DNA of 64,000 bases from Chryseobacterium sp. G0186 (GCF_003815675.1 NZ_CP033918.1:4464001-4528000), one strand, 5' to 3'; numbered from the stretch's first letter, positions 9,088-17,523 are shown. A program made the numbers and translations. Notes: a model not told the origin generated them from the sequence alone.

Positions 9088-10572
9088 TTACCTGTGAAAT
9101 TGCTCAAGTATCGGTTGCGCAAAATGATATTTGACAATTTCATTTCCAATGAGGATATATAAGTACTCACCAGCGATAAACATGTCCTTTACTTTCTCAC
9201 CATGGCGATTGGGTACCAGAAAGCTCCCGGAATAATATTGCTGATTAATCTTATAAAGGTCAATAATGCTCGACTTATTCCACTGCATGGTTCCATCATG
9301 GACAGCTTTGGAATTTGAATTGACAAACAATAAATTATTGGTGACAAAAGCATTTTTTACACTTTGCTGAAGGGGATTCTTAATTTTCGTTGAACCGTCA
9401 GGAAGTTTTACGGTTTCGGTTTTCTGCTCTTTTTGAAAACCAATCATTTTTAATCTGTTACTATTTCTACTTTTTGCATGATCAAAAGCAACAAACTCAT
9501 TTTTGTAGTAATATAAATACACTGACATTTTTGTCTGCAGGTCAGAAAGTAAAAGACCATCATTGTCAATATATCCTGCTTCATCAGTTCCCAGAAGATC
9601 ATATTCCAATTTAACAATGTTGTTTTGATAATAACCCAATACGAAATTTTTGAATTTTGAGCTTTGTGATCTAAATAAATAGTTTTCTTCCGAAAGAACA
9701 TTTAACTGATCAAAAAACATCTCATTTTCAGTCACTTTATGTAACGGGTCATTATTTGAAATCGTTCCCTTAAAAATCACTGGAACAGTGCCGTCATAGA
9801 TATAATAAAAGGGAGCTTTCCATGCTATTTTCAGACTTTTAAATTGATATGATTTAGTTTCTAAAGGTATTCGATACTTTGAGAAACCGCTCAGATCTTT
9901 TTTTACAACAGTAATATTTAAAGGTGCGGTTGTGTTGCCGAGGTAAAGATTATGAGAATCATCTCCCATAAAATAAAAAGAATTATAATCAATATTGAGA
10001 TGAGTTTCTTCTTCTACTGCATGCGGTATGTATCTTCTTGTGAAATTATTATTTTTTCTTATTTGTTTTTCAGACTGAAGATATAAAAGGCTAACAGACA
10101 GTGAGCTGATGAAGATTACCACTACAGGTCTTGAAATAAACTTAATTGCCTTCTGACCTTGGTGTCTTTCAGCCAGTACAATGGCAAAACCTGCAATAAT
10201 TACACATATCCCATTAAAGATTAAATGGGATTTCCATCCCATATTTTCCAAAATTCCACCACAGGAGCACGGAACAAACTCACTATACTCGAGAATTAGG
10301 TAAATATACATCGTAAAAGCAGACATCAGTCCAAGCGAAAAGTATAAGCCTAAAATTCTTTTTGCAGGAATCATTAGAAAAAACACCGCTATAAATTCTA
10401 TAACTATTGTAAAATAGGATATGCTTCCAGCATAGACGCTAAGCAGAGGAGACTGGGCAATCTGTGACTGAAAGTTTTCAAAATCCAGTACTTTACTCAC
10501 ACTTGCATAAATAAAAAGGATGGCAAAAAAATACGAAACAGCAGTAATACAATAAATTTGAAAATTTTTCAT
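9088..10572 (-). CDS. MauE/DoxX-like membrane protein with large C-terminal soluble domain, 494 aa
   Basis: The N-terminal 145 residues carry four or five membrane helices in the MauE/DoxX pattern, including the cysteine-rich loop EFVPCSCGGILENMGWKSH. A further helix lies near 150-165, and about 330 residues of beta-strand-rich, probably periplasmic sequence resembling repeated propeller-like blades follow. MauE-type proteins take part in disulfide or redox maturation in the envelope. It is flanked by small secreted cysteine-containing proteins, its likely clients. It is longer than ordinary MauE because of the soluble domain, for which I see no named family. It probably shares one transcript with both neighbours. 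Confidence 0.75.
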   Translation of the reverse strand: MKNFQIYCITAVSYFFAILFIYASVSKVLDFENFQSQIAQSPLLSVYAGSISYFTIVIEFIAVFFLMIPAKRILGLYFSLGLMSAFTMYIYLILEYSEFVPCSCGGILENMGWKSHLIFNGICVIIAGFAIVLAERHQGQKAIKFISRPVVVIFISSLSVSLLYLQSEKQIRKNNNFTRRYIPHAVEEETHLNIDYNSFYFMGDDSHNLYLGNTTAPLNITVVKKDLSGFSKYRIPLETKSYQFKSLKIAWKAPFYYIYDGTVPVIFKGTISNNDPLHKVTENEMFFDQLNVLSEENYLFRSQSSKFKNFVLGYYQNNIVKLEYDLLGTDEAGYIDNDGLLLSDLQTKMSVYLYYYKNEFVAFDHAKSRNSNRLKMIGFQKEQKTETVKLPDGSTKIKNPLQQSVKNAFVTNNLLFVNSNSKAVHDGTMQWNKSSIIDLYKINQQYYSGSFLVPNRHGEKVKDMFIAGEYLYILIGNEIVKYHFAQPILEQFHR

Positions 10573-10590
10573 GATATATAGTTTTTTTGA

Positions 10591-10797
10591 TTACTGTTCA
10601 GTCAAAAGTTTCCATCGAACTTTATGACCGCAATAATCCGGCATAAGCTCGCCTTTAAAAAGGGCAATGGTTGTTTTAAAATTCCCCATACTTTCCCAAA
10701 TGCCACTCGCCGGACATGGTAAGCCTGTTGCAATTGATATATAGGTATGAGGAATCATAGGTTGTAAATTGATTAATTGCTTGGCTTTATTCTCCAA
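10591..10797 (-). CDS. Small protein with CPxSGxW and GxxMPxYxGxxVxW motifs, 68 aa
   Basis: The segment GLPCPASGIWESMG followed by FKGELMPDYCGHKVRWKLL is a recognisable short module that also occurs in immunity or envelope proteins of Gram-negative bacteria; I know no firm function. It has two cysteines and no clear signal peptide. It begins inside the last 25 bases of the upstream lipoprotein gene in another frame, so it could be translated by coupling, or the two could be parts of one gene separated by a frameshift. It lies 18 bases before the MauE-like gene. Confidence 0.55.
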   Translation of the reverse strand: MENKAKQLINLQPMIPHTYISIATGLPCPASGIWESMGNFKTTIALFKGELMPDYCGHKVRWKLLTEQ

Positions 10798-10994
10798 TTA
10801 TCTCCATCTCTTACTGGGGGATCAGGATCTATTATTTGTTGTACTGTTTTTGCAGAATCATATCTCATCTGTAGATTAGTTTTTATTTCAAATTTTTCAT
10901 TATTAGTTGAGATGATATCTTCATCTCTCTGGACACAGCTTTGAGATAAAACTGATCCAATCATTATGCTCAAAAATGGGATAAACTTTTTCAT
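10773..10994 (-). CDS. Small lipoprotein, 73 aa
   Basis: The N-terminus MKKFIPFLSIMIGSVLSQSC is a lipoprotein signal with the lipidated cysteine at residue 20. The short mature part is polar and ends in a proline-rich PDPPVRDGDNWRIKPSN. It is the first gene of the reverse-strand cluster. A -7 element TAACTTTG on the reverse strand (11048-11055) lies about 50 bases upstream, and a GACGTC palindrome falls in its leader. It could once have been continuous with the overlapping 68-residue frame. No family recognised. Confidence 0.6.
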   Translation of the reverse strand: MKKFIPFLSIMIGSVLSQSCVQRDEDIISTNNEKFEIKTNLQMRYDSAKTVQQIIDPDPPVRDGDNWRIKPSN

Positions 10995-11017
10995 TTTATA
11001 AATTTTTGTTGATTATC

Positions 11018-11131
11018 CCGACGTCGGATTATGTAGAATTCTGAAGCCAAAGTTATCTGGCAAGTGCCTAGAAAAAAACTACATTACGGTACTATTTTAA
11101 AATAGTGACGTCACTATTTTAGAATAGTACC
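11018..11131. promoter_or_regulatory. Two GACGTC-centred palindromes between divergent operons
   Basis: CCGACGTCGG (11018-11027, with near-symmetrical ATTATC/GATTAT flanks) lies in the leader of the reverse operon. A 44-bp palindrome at 11088-11131, mismatched at one pair only, is centred on GTGACGTCAC with arms GGTACTATTTT. The reverse -7 element TAACTTTG at 11048-11055 lies between them. The larger palindrome also contains CTATTTTAAAATAG, itself symmetrical. The placement suits a regulator acting on the lipoprotein-MauE-DUF6520 operon and perhaps the AraC-type gene. Confidence 0.55.
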
Positions 11132-11235
11132 ATGTGATTTTTAATGATAATGTATTATTAATCAGACTTATGTACGTTTTGCGTTTAAAATGCTTGTAAA
11201 CTGCTAAAATAGATAGTGTTTATAGGCAAATTGCG

Positions 11236-11243
11236 TAATTTTG
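11236..11243 (+). promoter_or_regulatory. -7 promoter element TAATTTTG of the AraC-type regulator gene
   Basis: TAATTTTG fits TAnnTTTG and lies 27 bases before the ATG at 11270, giving a short leader. A -33 element is not obvious. Confidence 0.45.
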
Positions 11244-11269
11244 GAATGGTGAGGCTCTAATAATAGCAT

Positions 11270-12970
11270 ATGAAAAAGTTAAATTACTTTCTCGTCTTCA
11301 TTTTTGCATTTTCTCAACACATATTTTCACAGCAAAAAAAAGAGAGAACCTTCTGGGAAATCAGAAAAAATTATCAAAAAATGACCATTGACGACATTCG
11401 CGCAATGCCATACGTTAAGGACTATATTCAAAAATCTAAGAGACAGAATAACTTGCCAAAACTCATCCAAGGATATAGGGACGGTAGGCAATTTGATTTT
11501 GCTAACAAAATGAAATATGCCGACAGCGCGTTGGCGGCAAGTATTAAATATAAAAACAACGATGATATTAGCAAAGATTACTTAAGCAAAGGAATCATTT
11601 ATTACTTCTATCAAAAAAAATATAAACTGGCTTTGAATGAATATTTAATGGCATATAAATATTCAAAGGATTCAAAAGATGAGTACCATTATTATAAAGT
11701 TTTATATCATCTTGGAATAGTTAAAGAACATTTAGGTTATTATGACGAGGCTTTAGAACATTTTTCAAATTGCGCAGAGTTCTACAGCACCAAAATGAAC
11801 AGTAAAATGCACGAGAATATACTTTTCAACTATAAAAAAGCTTATTATAACTCACTGCATCAGATGACAATAGTAAACCGATATCTGAAAAATTTTTTGA
11901 AAAGCGACAGTTTAATCGATCTCGGATATCATCTGACAAGAAATGATGGTGATTTTCTTATTGAAAATAGTTACTTTCTTAAGTGTAGGGGAATTTCAAA
12001 ATTTCATAAAAAGGATTATTCGGGAGCAAAATTAGATTTAGAGCAGGCACTTCCGATATTGTTGCAAAGAAATGATTTTGCATGGACCTCGGTAATTTAT
12101 TATTATCTTGGAAAGATATCAGAAGTAAGAAACCAGTTACCCAATGCTATAAAATATTATGGCGCAATCGATTCAATATTCGAAAAACAACAATTTATAT
12201 TTCCTGAGATTTACAGGGGTTACAATTATCTAATTAGCTATTATAAGGATAAGGATCTTAATAAGCAGCTTTATTACACAAATCAGCTTTTAAAAGCTGA
12301 CAGTTTGGTTACAAAAGATTATCCTTATTTATCAAATAAGTTGCATAAGGATTACGACCGAAATACTCTAATACAAGAAAAAGAAAATATTGAGACAACT
12401 GGACGAAATAATATGTTGTTTGCAAATATTCTTATTGTAACGGGATCACTTGCATTTACAATTCTTTCCTACAAATATATAAAAGACCAAAAAATAAAAA
12501 AGCAGTATGATTTACTTCAAAAGAGAATTGCTGAAGGTAACAATGTGCTTTTGGACAAAAAAGTAGATGAAGCAGATGATAATTTGTTAAAAAAGAGTTT
12601 ACTCACTCCTGAATTGTCCCATGAAATTAGAATAAAGTTGGACAAGTTTGAGAAGGAACTCCAATTTACCAAGCGTTTAACTCAAAATAGCTTAGCCGCT
12701 AAACTCAATACTAATTCACGATATTTATCGGCTTATATTAATGAGAATAAAGGTGTAAATTTTAATAAGTATATTGCTGGATTACGGATTAATTATATTA
12801 CAACTTTATTAAACAGTAATAATAAATACTTAAATTTTACAATAGAGGCTTTAGCAGAGGAGTGCGGTATTGTGGCTAGACAAAACTTTTCAAAGCTTTT
12901 CTTCGAGATTAATGGGATTCGTCCAGCGGATTACATAAAAAAGCGAAAACAAGAGCTCGGTTTAAGTTGA
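11270..12970 (+). CDS. TPR-containing, membrane-anchored AraC-type regulator, 566 aa
   Basis: A signal-peptide-like N-terminus (ending HIFSQQ) precedes a long helical region with TPR character (about 60-350; for example YYFYQKKYKLALNEYLMAYK). One membrane helix follows near 382-402 (FANILIVTGSLAFTILSY). The cytoplasmic C-terminus carries an AraC-family double helix-turn-helix (about 455-560; NSLAAKLNTNSRYLSAYINE, then ALAEECGIVARQNFSKLFFE). This topology, periplasmic TPR sensing with a cytoplasmic AraC domain, is common in Flavobacteriia. Its position beside the secretory cluster and the SusCD operon suggests it controls them, possibly via the GACGTC palindromes; that is inference. Confidence 0.88.
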   Translation: MKKLNYFLVFIFAFSQHIFSQQKKERTFWEIRKNYQKMTIDDIRAMPYVKDYIQKSKRQNNLPKLIQGYRDGRQFDFANKMKYADSALAASIKYKNNDDISKDYLSKGIIYYFYQKKYKLALNEYLMAYKYSKDSKDEYHYYKVLYHLGIVKEHLGYYDEALEHFSNCAEFYSTKMNSKMHENILFNYKKAYYNSLHQMTIVNRYLKNFLKSDSLIDLGYHLTRNDGDFLIENSYFLKCRGISKFHKKDYSGAKLDLEQALPILLQRNDFAWTSVIYYYLGKISEVRNQLPNAIKYYGAIDSIFEKQQFIFPEIYRGYNYLISYYKDKDLNKQLYYTNQLLKADSLVTKDYPYLSNKLHKDYDRNTLIQEKENIETTGRNNMLFANILIVTGSLAFTILSYKYIKDQKIKKQYDLLQKRIAEGNNVLLDKKVDEADDNLLKKSLLTPELSHEIRIKLDKFEKELQFTKRLTQNSLAAKLNTNSRYLSAYINENKGVNFNKYIAGLRINYITTLLNSNNKYLNFTIEALAEECGIVARQNFSKLFFEINGIRPADYIKKRKQELGLS

Positions 12971-13016
12971 AAATGGCTCCAGTAAACGTTTTTTTGTAAA
13001 TTTCTAGAAAAAGGAC

Positions 13017-13859
13017 ATGGTAACAAATACTATTTTTAGAGAAATTACTCAATTACATGATGAGTTAGAATCAGAGATTAATAAAGTTTATAAAGAAGAT
13101 AATGATGTTGTCAAACTCGCTGAAAAATCTTTGATTCTCATTGATAACGCTGTGCGAAAAGTTAAAGGAATGATTTCATCCCATCATTTTGATACAATTG
13201 CTCAAGAAATACATTTTTTCAAGAAAATAAAACCGCAGTTTATTTCAAAATTTATTTATCATTCAACAATCCTTGATATTGAATCTCATAAGCCTAATGC
13301 AGGCATTAAAATTATTAAAGAATATTATGAAGCTGAGCAAGAAAAGTTAAAAAATTTTTATACTGAACAATCCGAATTTTACAGTTATTATCGTCGTGAT
13401 GCCACCTATTTGGATCACAAGATATTTGTGAGGAATTCTTATGATTTAAAAATGAAGCTATCTTTTGGCTTTTACAATTTCGATACAAGTTTTACAACAT
13501 CTCACGATCATCTAGTAGCAAGATTTATTGCCAATCAGCTATTTGATGAATATTTGAAAGAGTCAATAGCAAATTTAAGTGAAAACCGCAGCAATAAAAT
13601 TTTATCACCACTAGTATGGTCTGCATCGAAAGTGAGTCTAACTGAATTACTATTTGCCTTACATCTAAGTAATTGTTTTAATTCGGGTCACACCGAACTA
13701 TCGGAAATTTTTAGATGGGCAGAGAAATCATTTGATATTAGTTTAGGTAACTATCATAAAACTTTAGGTGAAATAAGACTAAGAAAAAATGATCGGTCAA
13801 AATTTCTGAATTTACTCCGACAAAATCTTAATCAGTATCTGGATGATTTAGATATCTAA
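13017..13859 (+). CDS. rteC: RteC-family protein, 280 aa
   Basis: RteC is the regulator that activates excision of Bacteroides conjugative transposons. The length and the C-terminal SKVSLTELLFALHLSNCFNSG and FRWAEKSFDISLGNYHKTLG segments are characteristic of the family, including the helical winged-helix-like end. It marks the likely left part of the conjugative element's core. It begins 46 bases after the AraC-type gene and is followed by the palindrome at 13864-13894. No rteA/rteB two-component pair is seen here, so its input differs from the CTnDOT scheme. Confidence 0.85.
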   Translation: MVTNTIFREITQLHDELESEINKVYKEDNDVVKLAEKSLILIDNAVRKVKGMISSHHFDTIAQEIHFFKKIKPQFISKFIYHSTILDIESHKPNAGIKIIKEYYEAEQEKLKNFYTEQSEFYSYYRRDATYLDHKIFVRNSYDLKMKLSFGFYNFDTSFTTSHDHLVARFIANQLFDEYLKESIANLSENRSNKILSPLVWSASKVSLTELLFALHLSNCFNSGHTELSEIFRWAEKSFDISLGNYHKTLGEIRLRKNDRSKFLNLLRQNLNQYLDDLDI

Positions 13860-13863
13860 GTAA

Positions 13864-13894
13864 TTTTTCGGTAGTACGACAAACTACCGAAAAA
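13864..13894. repeat. Palindrome copy 1 of a repeated hairpin (CGGTAGT...ACTACCG)
   Basis: TTTTTCGGTAGT pairs perfectly with ACTACCGAAAAA around a 7-base loop immediately after the rteC stop. A second, very similar palindrome lies at 14019-14052. As a single copy it would pass for a terminator; the conserved arms and loop flanks in both copies suggest a shared protein-binding or recombination role. Confidence 0.6.
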
Positions 13895-14018
13895 TACCCT
13901 AACACAAATAATCAGAGAATTTGTAAATATTTTTGGGAAAATATCCGCTTAATTACGGAAGTTATATGTTATACACCTATTGCTTGGAAAGTTTGAACAA
14001 CTTTTTTATATAAAAAAA

Positions 14019-14052
14019 ATCTTTCGGTAGTACCGAGAAACTACCGAAAGAT
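14019..14052. repeat. Palindrome copy 2 of the repeated hairpin
   Basis: ATCTTTCGGTAGT pairs with ACTACCGAAAGAT, 48 bases before the next gene's ATG. It shares CTTTCGGTAGTAC/TTTTCGGTAGTAC and AAACTACCGAAA with the copy at 13864, but has changed outer bases on both arms in a way that keeps pairing. About 125 bases of AT-rich DNA without a gene separate the copies. Confidence 0.6.
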
Positions 14053-14099
14053 ATTTTGCGTGATTTTGAAATTTTGTCAAATAAAACAATTTTAAAACT

Positions 14100-14363
14100 A
14101 TGGCAATATCCATTATCACCAAAGAAGACCTTCAGCAGTTTAAAGTTGAATTGCTGGAAGCTATCAAAGAACTATTACAAGGTAATACTACAGAACAAAA
14201 GTTGTGGCTTCGCACCTCTGAGGTCAAGAAGATGCTTAATATTTCTTCAGGCACATTACAGAACTTAAGAATTAATGGAACACTATCTTACAGTAAGGTA
14301 GGAGGGACATTATACTACAATTACAAGGATATTGAGAAACTACTGAAAGATTTCAAACATTAA
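14100..14363 (+). CDS. MerR/excisionase-type helix-turn-helix protein, 87 aa
   Basis: A small DNA-binding protein. A helical N-terminus (about 1-38) precedes a winged helix-turn-helix with the signature WLRTSEVKKMLNISSGTLQN and LRINGTLSYSKVGGTLYYNY. The latter is the excisionase/HTH_17 pattern of inserting a recognition helix and a YxxVG-type wing. Such proteins occur in nearly all Bacteroidetes conjugative elements near rteC. A role in excision or in transcription of the following genes is likely. It is preceded by the second copy of the repeated palindrome, a plausible binding site. Confidence 0.85.
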   Translation: MAISIITKEDLQQFKVELLEAIKELLQGNTTEQKLWLRTSEVKKMLNISSGTLQNLRINGTLSYSKVGGTLYYNYKDIEKLLKDFKH

Positions 14364-14378
14364 TTGGTAGTAATAATT

Positions 14379-14933
14379 ATGGAGAAATCTAAAAATATCA
14401 TCAGTTTCTTAGGCTCTTTTATTCAGGATAGCCGGATGTATCCTTCACATCTCAGCTTATATGTTTCAATTTTCCAATTGTGGAGTTCAACCAAATTTCA
14501 AAATCCCTTTCGTGTTTGTCGCGAAGAGTTAATGAAGCTAAGTAAAATTAAATCTTTTGCAACCTACCATAAATGTATTAGGGAGATACATAATGCAGGA
14601 TTTATTAATTATTCGCCGAGCTATAATTCTTACGAAGGAAGCTCGATTGAAATTATTGATTTTGAAAGTGTAGATAAGAACAAAAATGAATTAAGCTTGG
14701 AAGAAAAAGCCTTGCAAGAGGAAATATTTAATTTTTCTGTACCAGCGCTATATGAGATTGAAATGTATTTCAATGAGCGGGATATAGTATCTGAAGAAGC
14801 GTGTCAATTTTATTCATTGTATCAATCTAAGGATTGGAGTTTGACAAATGATAAACCAATGAAATGCTGGAAATCAGCTGCAAGAAATTGGATTTCGAAA
14901 ATGAAAAACAGCAATCAAAACCAGAACCTATGA
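14379..14933 (+). CDS. Hypothetical helix-turn-helix-like element protein, 184 aa
   Basis: The N-terminal part (FIQDSRMYPSHLSLYVSIFQ, then REELMKLSKIKSFATYHKCI) resembles the winged-helix replication or regulatory proteins of Bacteroidetes mobile elements. The C-terminal segment, with CWKSAARNWISKMK, recalls the tail of the protein at 15183. I chose the ATG at 14379 rather than the in-frame TTG just after the upstream stop. It overlaps the next start by four bases (ATGA). Likely part of the replication or regulation module; not a named family. Confidence 0.65.
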   Translation: MEKSKNIISFLGSFIQDSRMYPSHLSLYVSIFQLWSSTKFQNPFRVCREELMKLSKIKSFATYHKCIREIHNAGFINYSPSYNSYEGSSIEIIDFESVDKNKNELSLEEKALQEEIFNFSVPALYEIEMYFNERDIVSEEACQFYSLYQSKDWSLTNDKPMKCWKSAARNWISKMKNSNQNQNL

Positions 14934-15181
14934 AAGAAATAAATCTTAAAACTCCAATGTGGAAATTAACTGTTGGAGAGTTTTTAGAAATTTCAAAAGA
15001 CTTCATATTTCAACAAAAATACGAATATGGATTAAAGGGATTGGCAAAAATTCTGGGATGTTCCATTTCAAAAGCTTCTGAAATAAAATCATCTGGAATA
15101 TTGGATGAAGCCATTATCCAAAAGGGTAATATAATCATTATTGACATTGAGAAAGCTTTGGAGCTTTTCGCCCAGAAGTAA
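14930..15181 (+). CDS. DUF3853-like small DNA-binding protein, 83 aa
   Basis: Starts with MKEINLKTPMWKLTVGEFLE, typical of DUF3853 proteins, which carry a small helix-turn-helix (GLKGLAKILGCSISKASEIK, about 37-56) and the end DIEKALELFAQK. They are common in Bacteroidetes conjugative elements and are presumed regulators. The ATG overlaps the upstream stop (ATGA), which fixes the start; the longer in-frame extension would run inside the upstream gene. Confidence 0.7.
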   Translation: MKEINLKTPMWKLTVGEFLEISKDFIFQQKYEYGLKGLAKILGCSISKASEIKSSGILDEAIIQKGNIIIIDIEKALELFAQK

Positions 15182-15182
15182 T

Positions 15183-15818
15183 ATGTATTACCTTGAATTA
15201 ATACAACGATTTTGGGATTTTAATAAGATTGTCAAAATAAGTCCTACTGAGATTGCTTTGTATTTGTACTTGCTTAAAATTGGTTATGAAAAAGACCGCT
15301 ATGATTTTAAAATCTCTGATGTGGAATTAGCAAGAGAGTTGGGTCTGACGAGAGTTACCATAAAAGCGTCAAAAGATAAGCTCAAAAATAGAGGACTAAT
15401 ACAATTTCAGACCAGCAATGGGCTTCCTTGCTACTATCGTTTACTTTTAGATTATTCTTTTGAGATTAAACCGGAAAAAGAAGGTATAAAAAAAGATTCT
15501 GATACGGAAAACTTACAAAAAAGAGCAATTCTAGAAATCCCTCAAATCATTGACAACTTAGCCAATGAAAGTACCATCATCCCTTCTTGGGAAGAATTTA
15601 TCAGTTATGCAAAGACGTTGCAAAGCTATGATTCGCCAATGGATTTTTCCATTGAAAAAAAATATAAAATCTGGGTTGATAAAGGATGGAAAAATGCATT
15701 TAATCGTCCAATCAGTAATTGGAAAGCAACACTAAAAAGTACACTGCCCTATATGAATAATTCAAGTGAAGATAATCCAATTTCATTAAAAGATATTCCA
15801 AATATAAAGCGCCCCTAA
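15183..15818 (+). CDS. Winged-helix replication/regulation-like protein, 211 aa
   Basis: The N-terminal half is a winged helix (VKISPTEIALYLYLLKIGYE, then ELARELGLTRVTIKASKDKL) similar to the DnaD-like or GntR-like domains of plasmid proteins. The C-terminal half has the DnaD/Phg-type pattern KIWVDKGWKNAFNRPISNWK. It starts one base after the preceding stop, so translation is coupled. It probably acts with the RepB-like initiator downstream. The exact family is uncertain. Confidence 0.65.
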   Translation: MYYLELIQRFWDFNKIVKISPTEIALYLYLLKIGYEKDRYDFKISDVELARELGLTRVTIKASKDKLKNRGLIQFQTSNGLPCYYRLLLDYSFEIKPEKEGIKKDSDTENLQKRAILEIPQIIDNLANESTIIPSWEEFISYAKTLQSYDSPMDFSIEKKYKIWVDKGWKNAFNRPISNWKATLKSTLPYMNNSSEDNPISLKDIPNIKRP

Positions 15819-15857
15819 CTCAGAATTAAAAATCATTAAATCAAATTTCAAAAAGTA

Positions 15858-16079
15858 ATGGGTAAAAAAGAAATTACAATATCCGATTTAAAACTTGGAC
15901 AAAAGGTTATTATTAATGGTATGCTTGCAGAATATAAAGGCATCCAAAAAGTACGAATTCTCAATTTGGGTAAGGCTGACAAAAGAGTTTTTAAAGCAGA
16001 AGGAGTTAATATTTTTAAATATTACAGCTTAGCTGATGGCTCGAAAACGCTTAAAAGTGAAAAAATTAAATTGATTTAG
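15858..16079 (+). CDS. Small hypothetical protein, 73 aa
   Basis: A basic, beta-rich small protein (ISDLKLGQKVIINGMLAEYK) of unrecognised family lying between the winged-helix gene and the RepB-like gene. The start is an ATG 40 bases after the preceding stop. Codon use resembles its neighbours, so it is likely real. No function assigned. Confidence 0.5.
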   Translation: MGKKEITISDLKLGQKVIINGMLAEYKGIQKVRILNLGKADKRVFKAEGVNIFKYYSLADGSKTLKSEKIKLI

Positions 16080-16138
16080 TCCTTCCAAGCAATTTGAAAT
16101 ATAATTAGATTAAATCTTACAATATCTTAAACAATAGA

Positions 16139-17236
16139 ATGGCTAATCCAGATAAGGATTTTCGATTAATCCGTAACAAATTTGAAGTTAAGAATGAATT
16201 CAGTCAGGAAAGAATAAGAATAGGAAATCGTTTTGTAGATGACTTTATTTTCGATGACAACGAGGCTGCAGATATTCCAATTAATGCTTTGCGTGTTATT
16301 TTCAATATTATTTCTATAATCAGTAATGAACAATTTCGTCCGCAAGACCGACCTAAACAATTATCGCTTTTTGATGAAGAGTTTGAGACGGACAACAATA
16401 TTTTTGCGTCCATTAGAATCAGAAACAGTAAAATTTCACCAAGTGGTTCAACACAACAAGTCGTTGATGCATATGAGTTTCTTGCACGATTCAAAATGGG
16501 TTGGTATAAATCTTTGAACTCAAAAGGAAAAGAAATTAAAACTTTCGGTGGATTGATTTCTACACCCAGTTATGACAAACGTGGTTATACTACATTTTTA
16601 GTCAGCAGTTATTGGCTTAAGAAACTGTTGGTCATTCCTGAATACAACTACATTTTATATAATTTGGTCTACAACGTAAGAAACAACAAACATATTATTT
16701 TCGCCATCTGGCTTTCAAAAATACCTGAAAGTGGAACAGTTCTAAAGTTATCGACTTTGAACAAAAAATTTGGACTTAACTATAAAACAGCCAATGATTT
16801 CTGTTTTAAGTTTCTAAAGCTTGCAAGAATTAGCTTGGATATACACAATAGTTTATCTTTCAACTACCAATACAAAGGGGATTCTATCTTTATATTTCCT
16901 TACAAAGCTAAAATTACTTCAGATGTTTTGATGTCCGAAGACTTACAAAAAACACCTGAAATCACTAAAAGGTTAAGCTATTTCCGGAAAAGATTTGGCT
17001 TACAGGAAAATGAAATGAAACAATTCTTTCATCAATACAGAAATATTCCCCAGACCCGAATATTGATAGAAAAAGCTTTTAAAAGATTCATCAAAATCTG
17101 CAGATTGAAAAAAATACAGTCTGTCATATTTCAAGGGATAGCTTTTTTACAAGAAATTCAGAAGCTGGTTATACAAATATATCAGGAGAGTAGAACCGGA
17201 AAATTAATTCCAAATGGTTACCCGATAATATTGTGA
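16139..17236 (+). CDS. RepB/Rep_3-like replication initiation protein, 365 aa
   Basis: Predicted replication initiator. Two winged-helix-like halves are suggested by VVDAYEFLARFKMGWYKSLN and the region KHIIFAIWLSKIP...LKLSTLNKKFGLNYKTANDF, where a recognition helix would contact iterons. The architecture resembles the plasmid Rep_3 initiators. Directly after the stop, seven copies of an 18-base iteron begin (17238-17523), strongly supporting the assignment. It implies that the excised or plasmid form replicates autonomously. The family match is by eye, from general pattern and context. Confidence 0.75.
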   Translation: MANPDKDFRLIRNKFEVKNEFSQERIRIGNRFVDDFIFDDNEAADIPINALRVIFNIISIISNEQFRPQDRPKQLSLFDEEFETDNNIFASIRIRNSKISPSGSTQQVVDAYEFLARFKMGWYKSLNSKGKEIKTFGGLISTPSYDKRGYTTFLVSSYWLKKLLVIPEYNYILYNLVYNVRNNKHIIFAIWLSKIPESGTVLKLSTLNKKFGLNYKTANDFCFKFLKLARISLDIHNSLSFNYQYKGDSIFIFPYKAKITSDVLMSEDLQKTPEITKRLSYFRKRFGLQENEMKQFFHQYRNIPQTRILIEKAFKRFIKICRLKKIQSVIFQGIAFLQEIQKLVIQIYQESRTGKLIPNGYPIIL

Positions 17237-17237
17237 A

Positions 17238-17523
17238 TTCGGAATTGCGCTCATTCGGATTTCGGAATTGCGGTAGCTGGAGTTAAAGAAATCTTAAAAA
17301 ATGATAGCTTCAGTCATTGTTTTCGGAATTGCGCTCATTTCATTTTTTCTAATAGAGTTAAAATTATTGGTTATCATTAAAATCGCGAATAATTGAGAGA
17401 ATCTATAAACAATTAAAAAAGGCATTTCGGAATTGCACTCATTCCAAAATCTGGTTTTTTTCGGATTTGTGCTCATTTCAGTTTCGGAATTGCACTTATT
17501 TTAAATTCGGAATTGCACTCATT
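17238..17523. repeat. Iteron array, probable replication origin
   Basis: Seven direct copies of TTCGGAATTGC[GA]CTCATT occur at 17238-17255, 17261-17272 (only the first 12 bases), 17322-17339, 17426-17443, 17460-17477 (TTCGGATTTGTGCTCATT), 17483-17500 and 17506-17523. All face the same way and start two bases after the rep stop. Between them is AT-rich DNA, and an AT-rich stretch with poly-A/T follows before the primase-like gene at 17655. This is the standard layout of an iteron-controlled origin. Confidence 0.85.

Noticed and set aside
14056..14268. 70-codon forward frame overlapping the HTH gene
   Set aside because: Out-of-frame shadow of the gene at 14100, which has a clear helix-turn-helix.
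17238..17523. CRISPR array
   Set aside because: The repeats are 18 bases, irregularly spaced, with AT-rich non-unique spacers and no cas genes; they follow a rep gene as iterons do.
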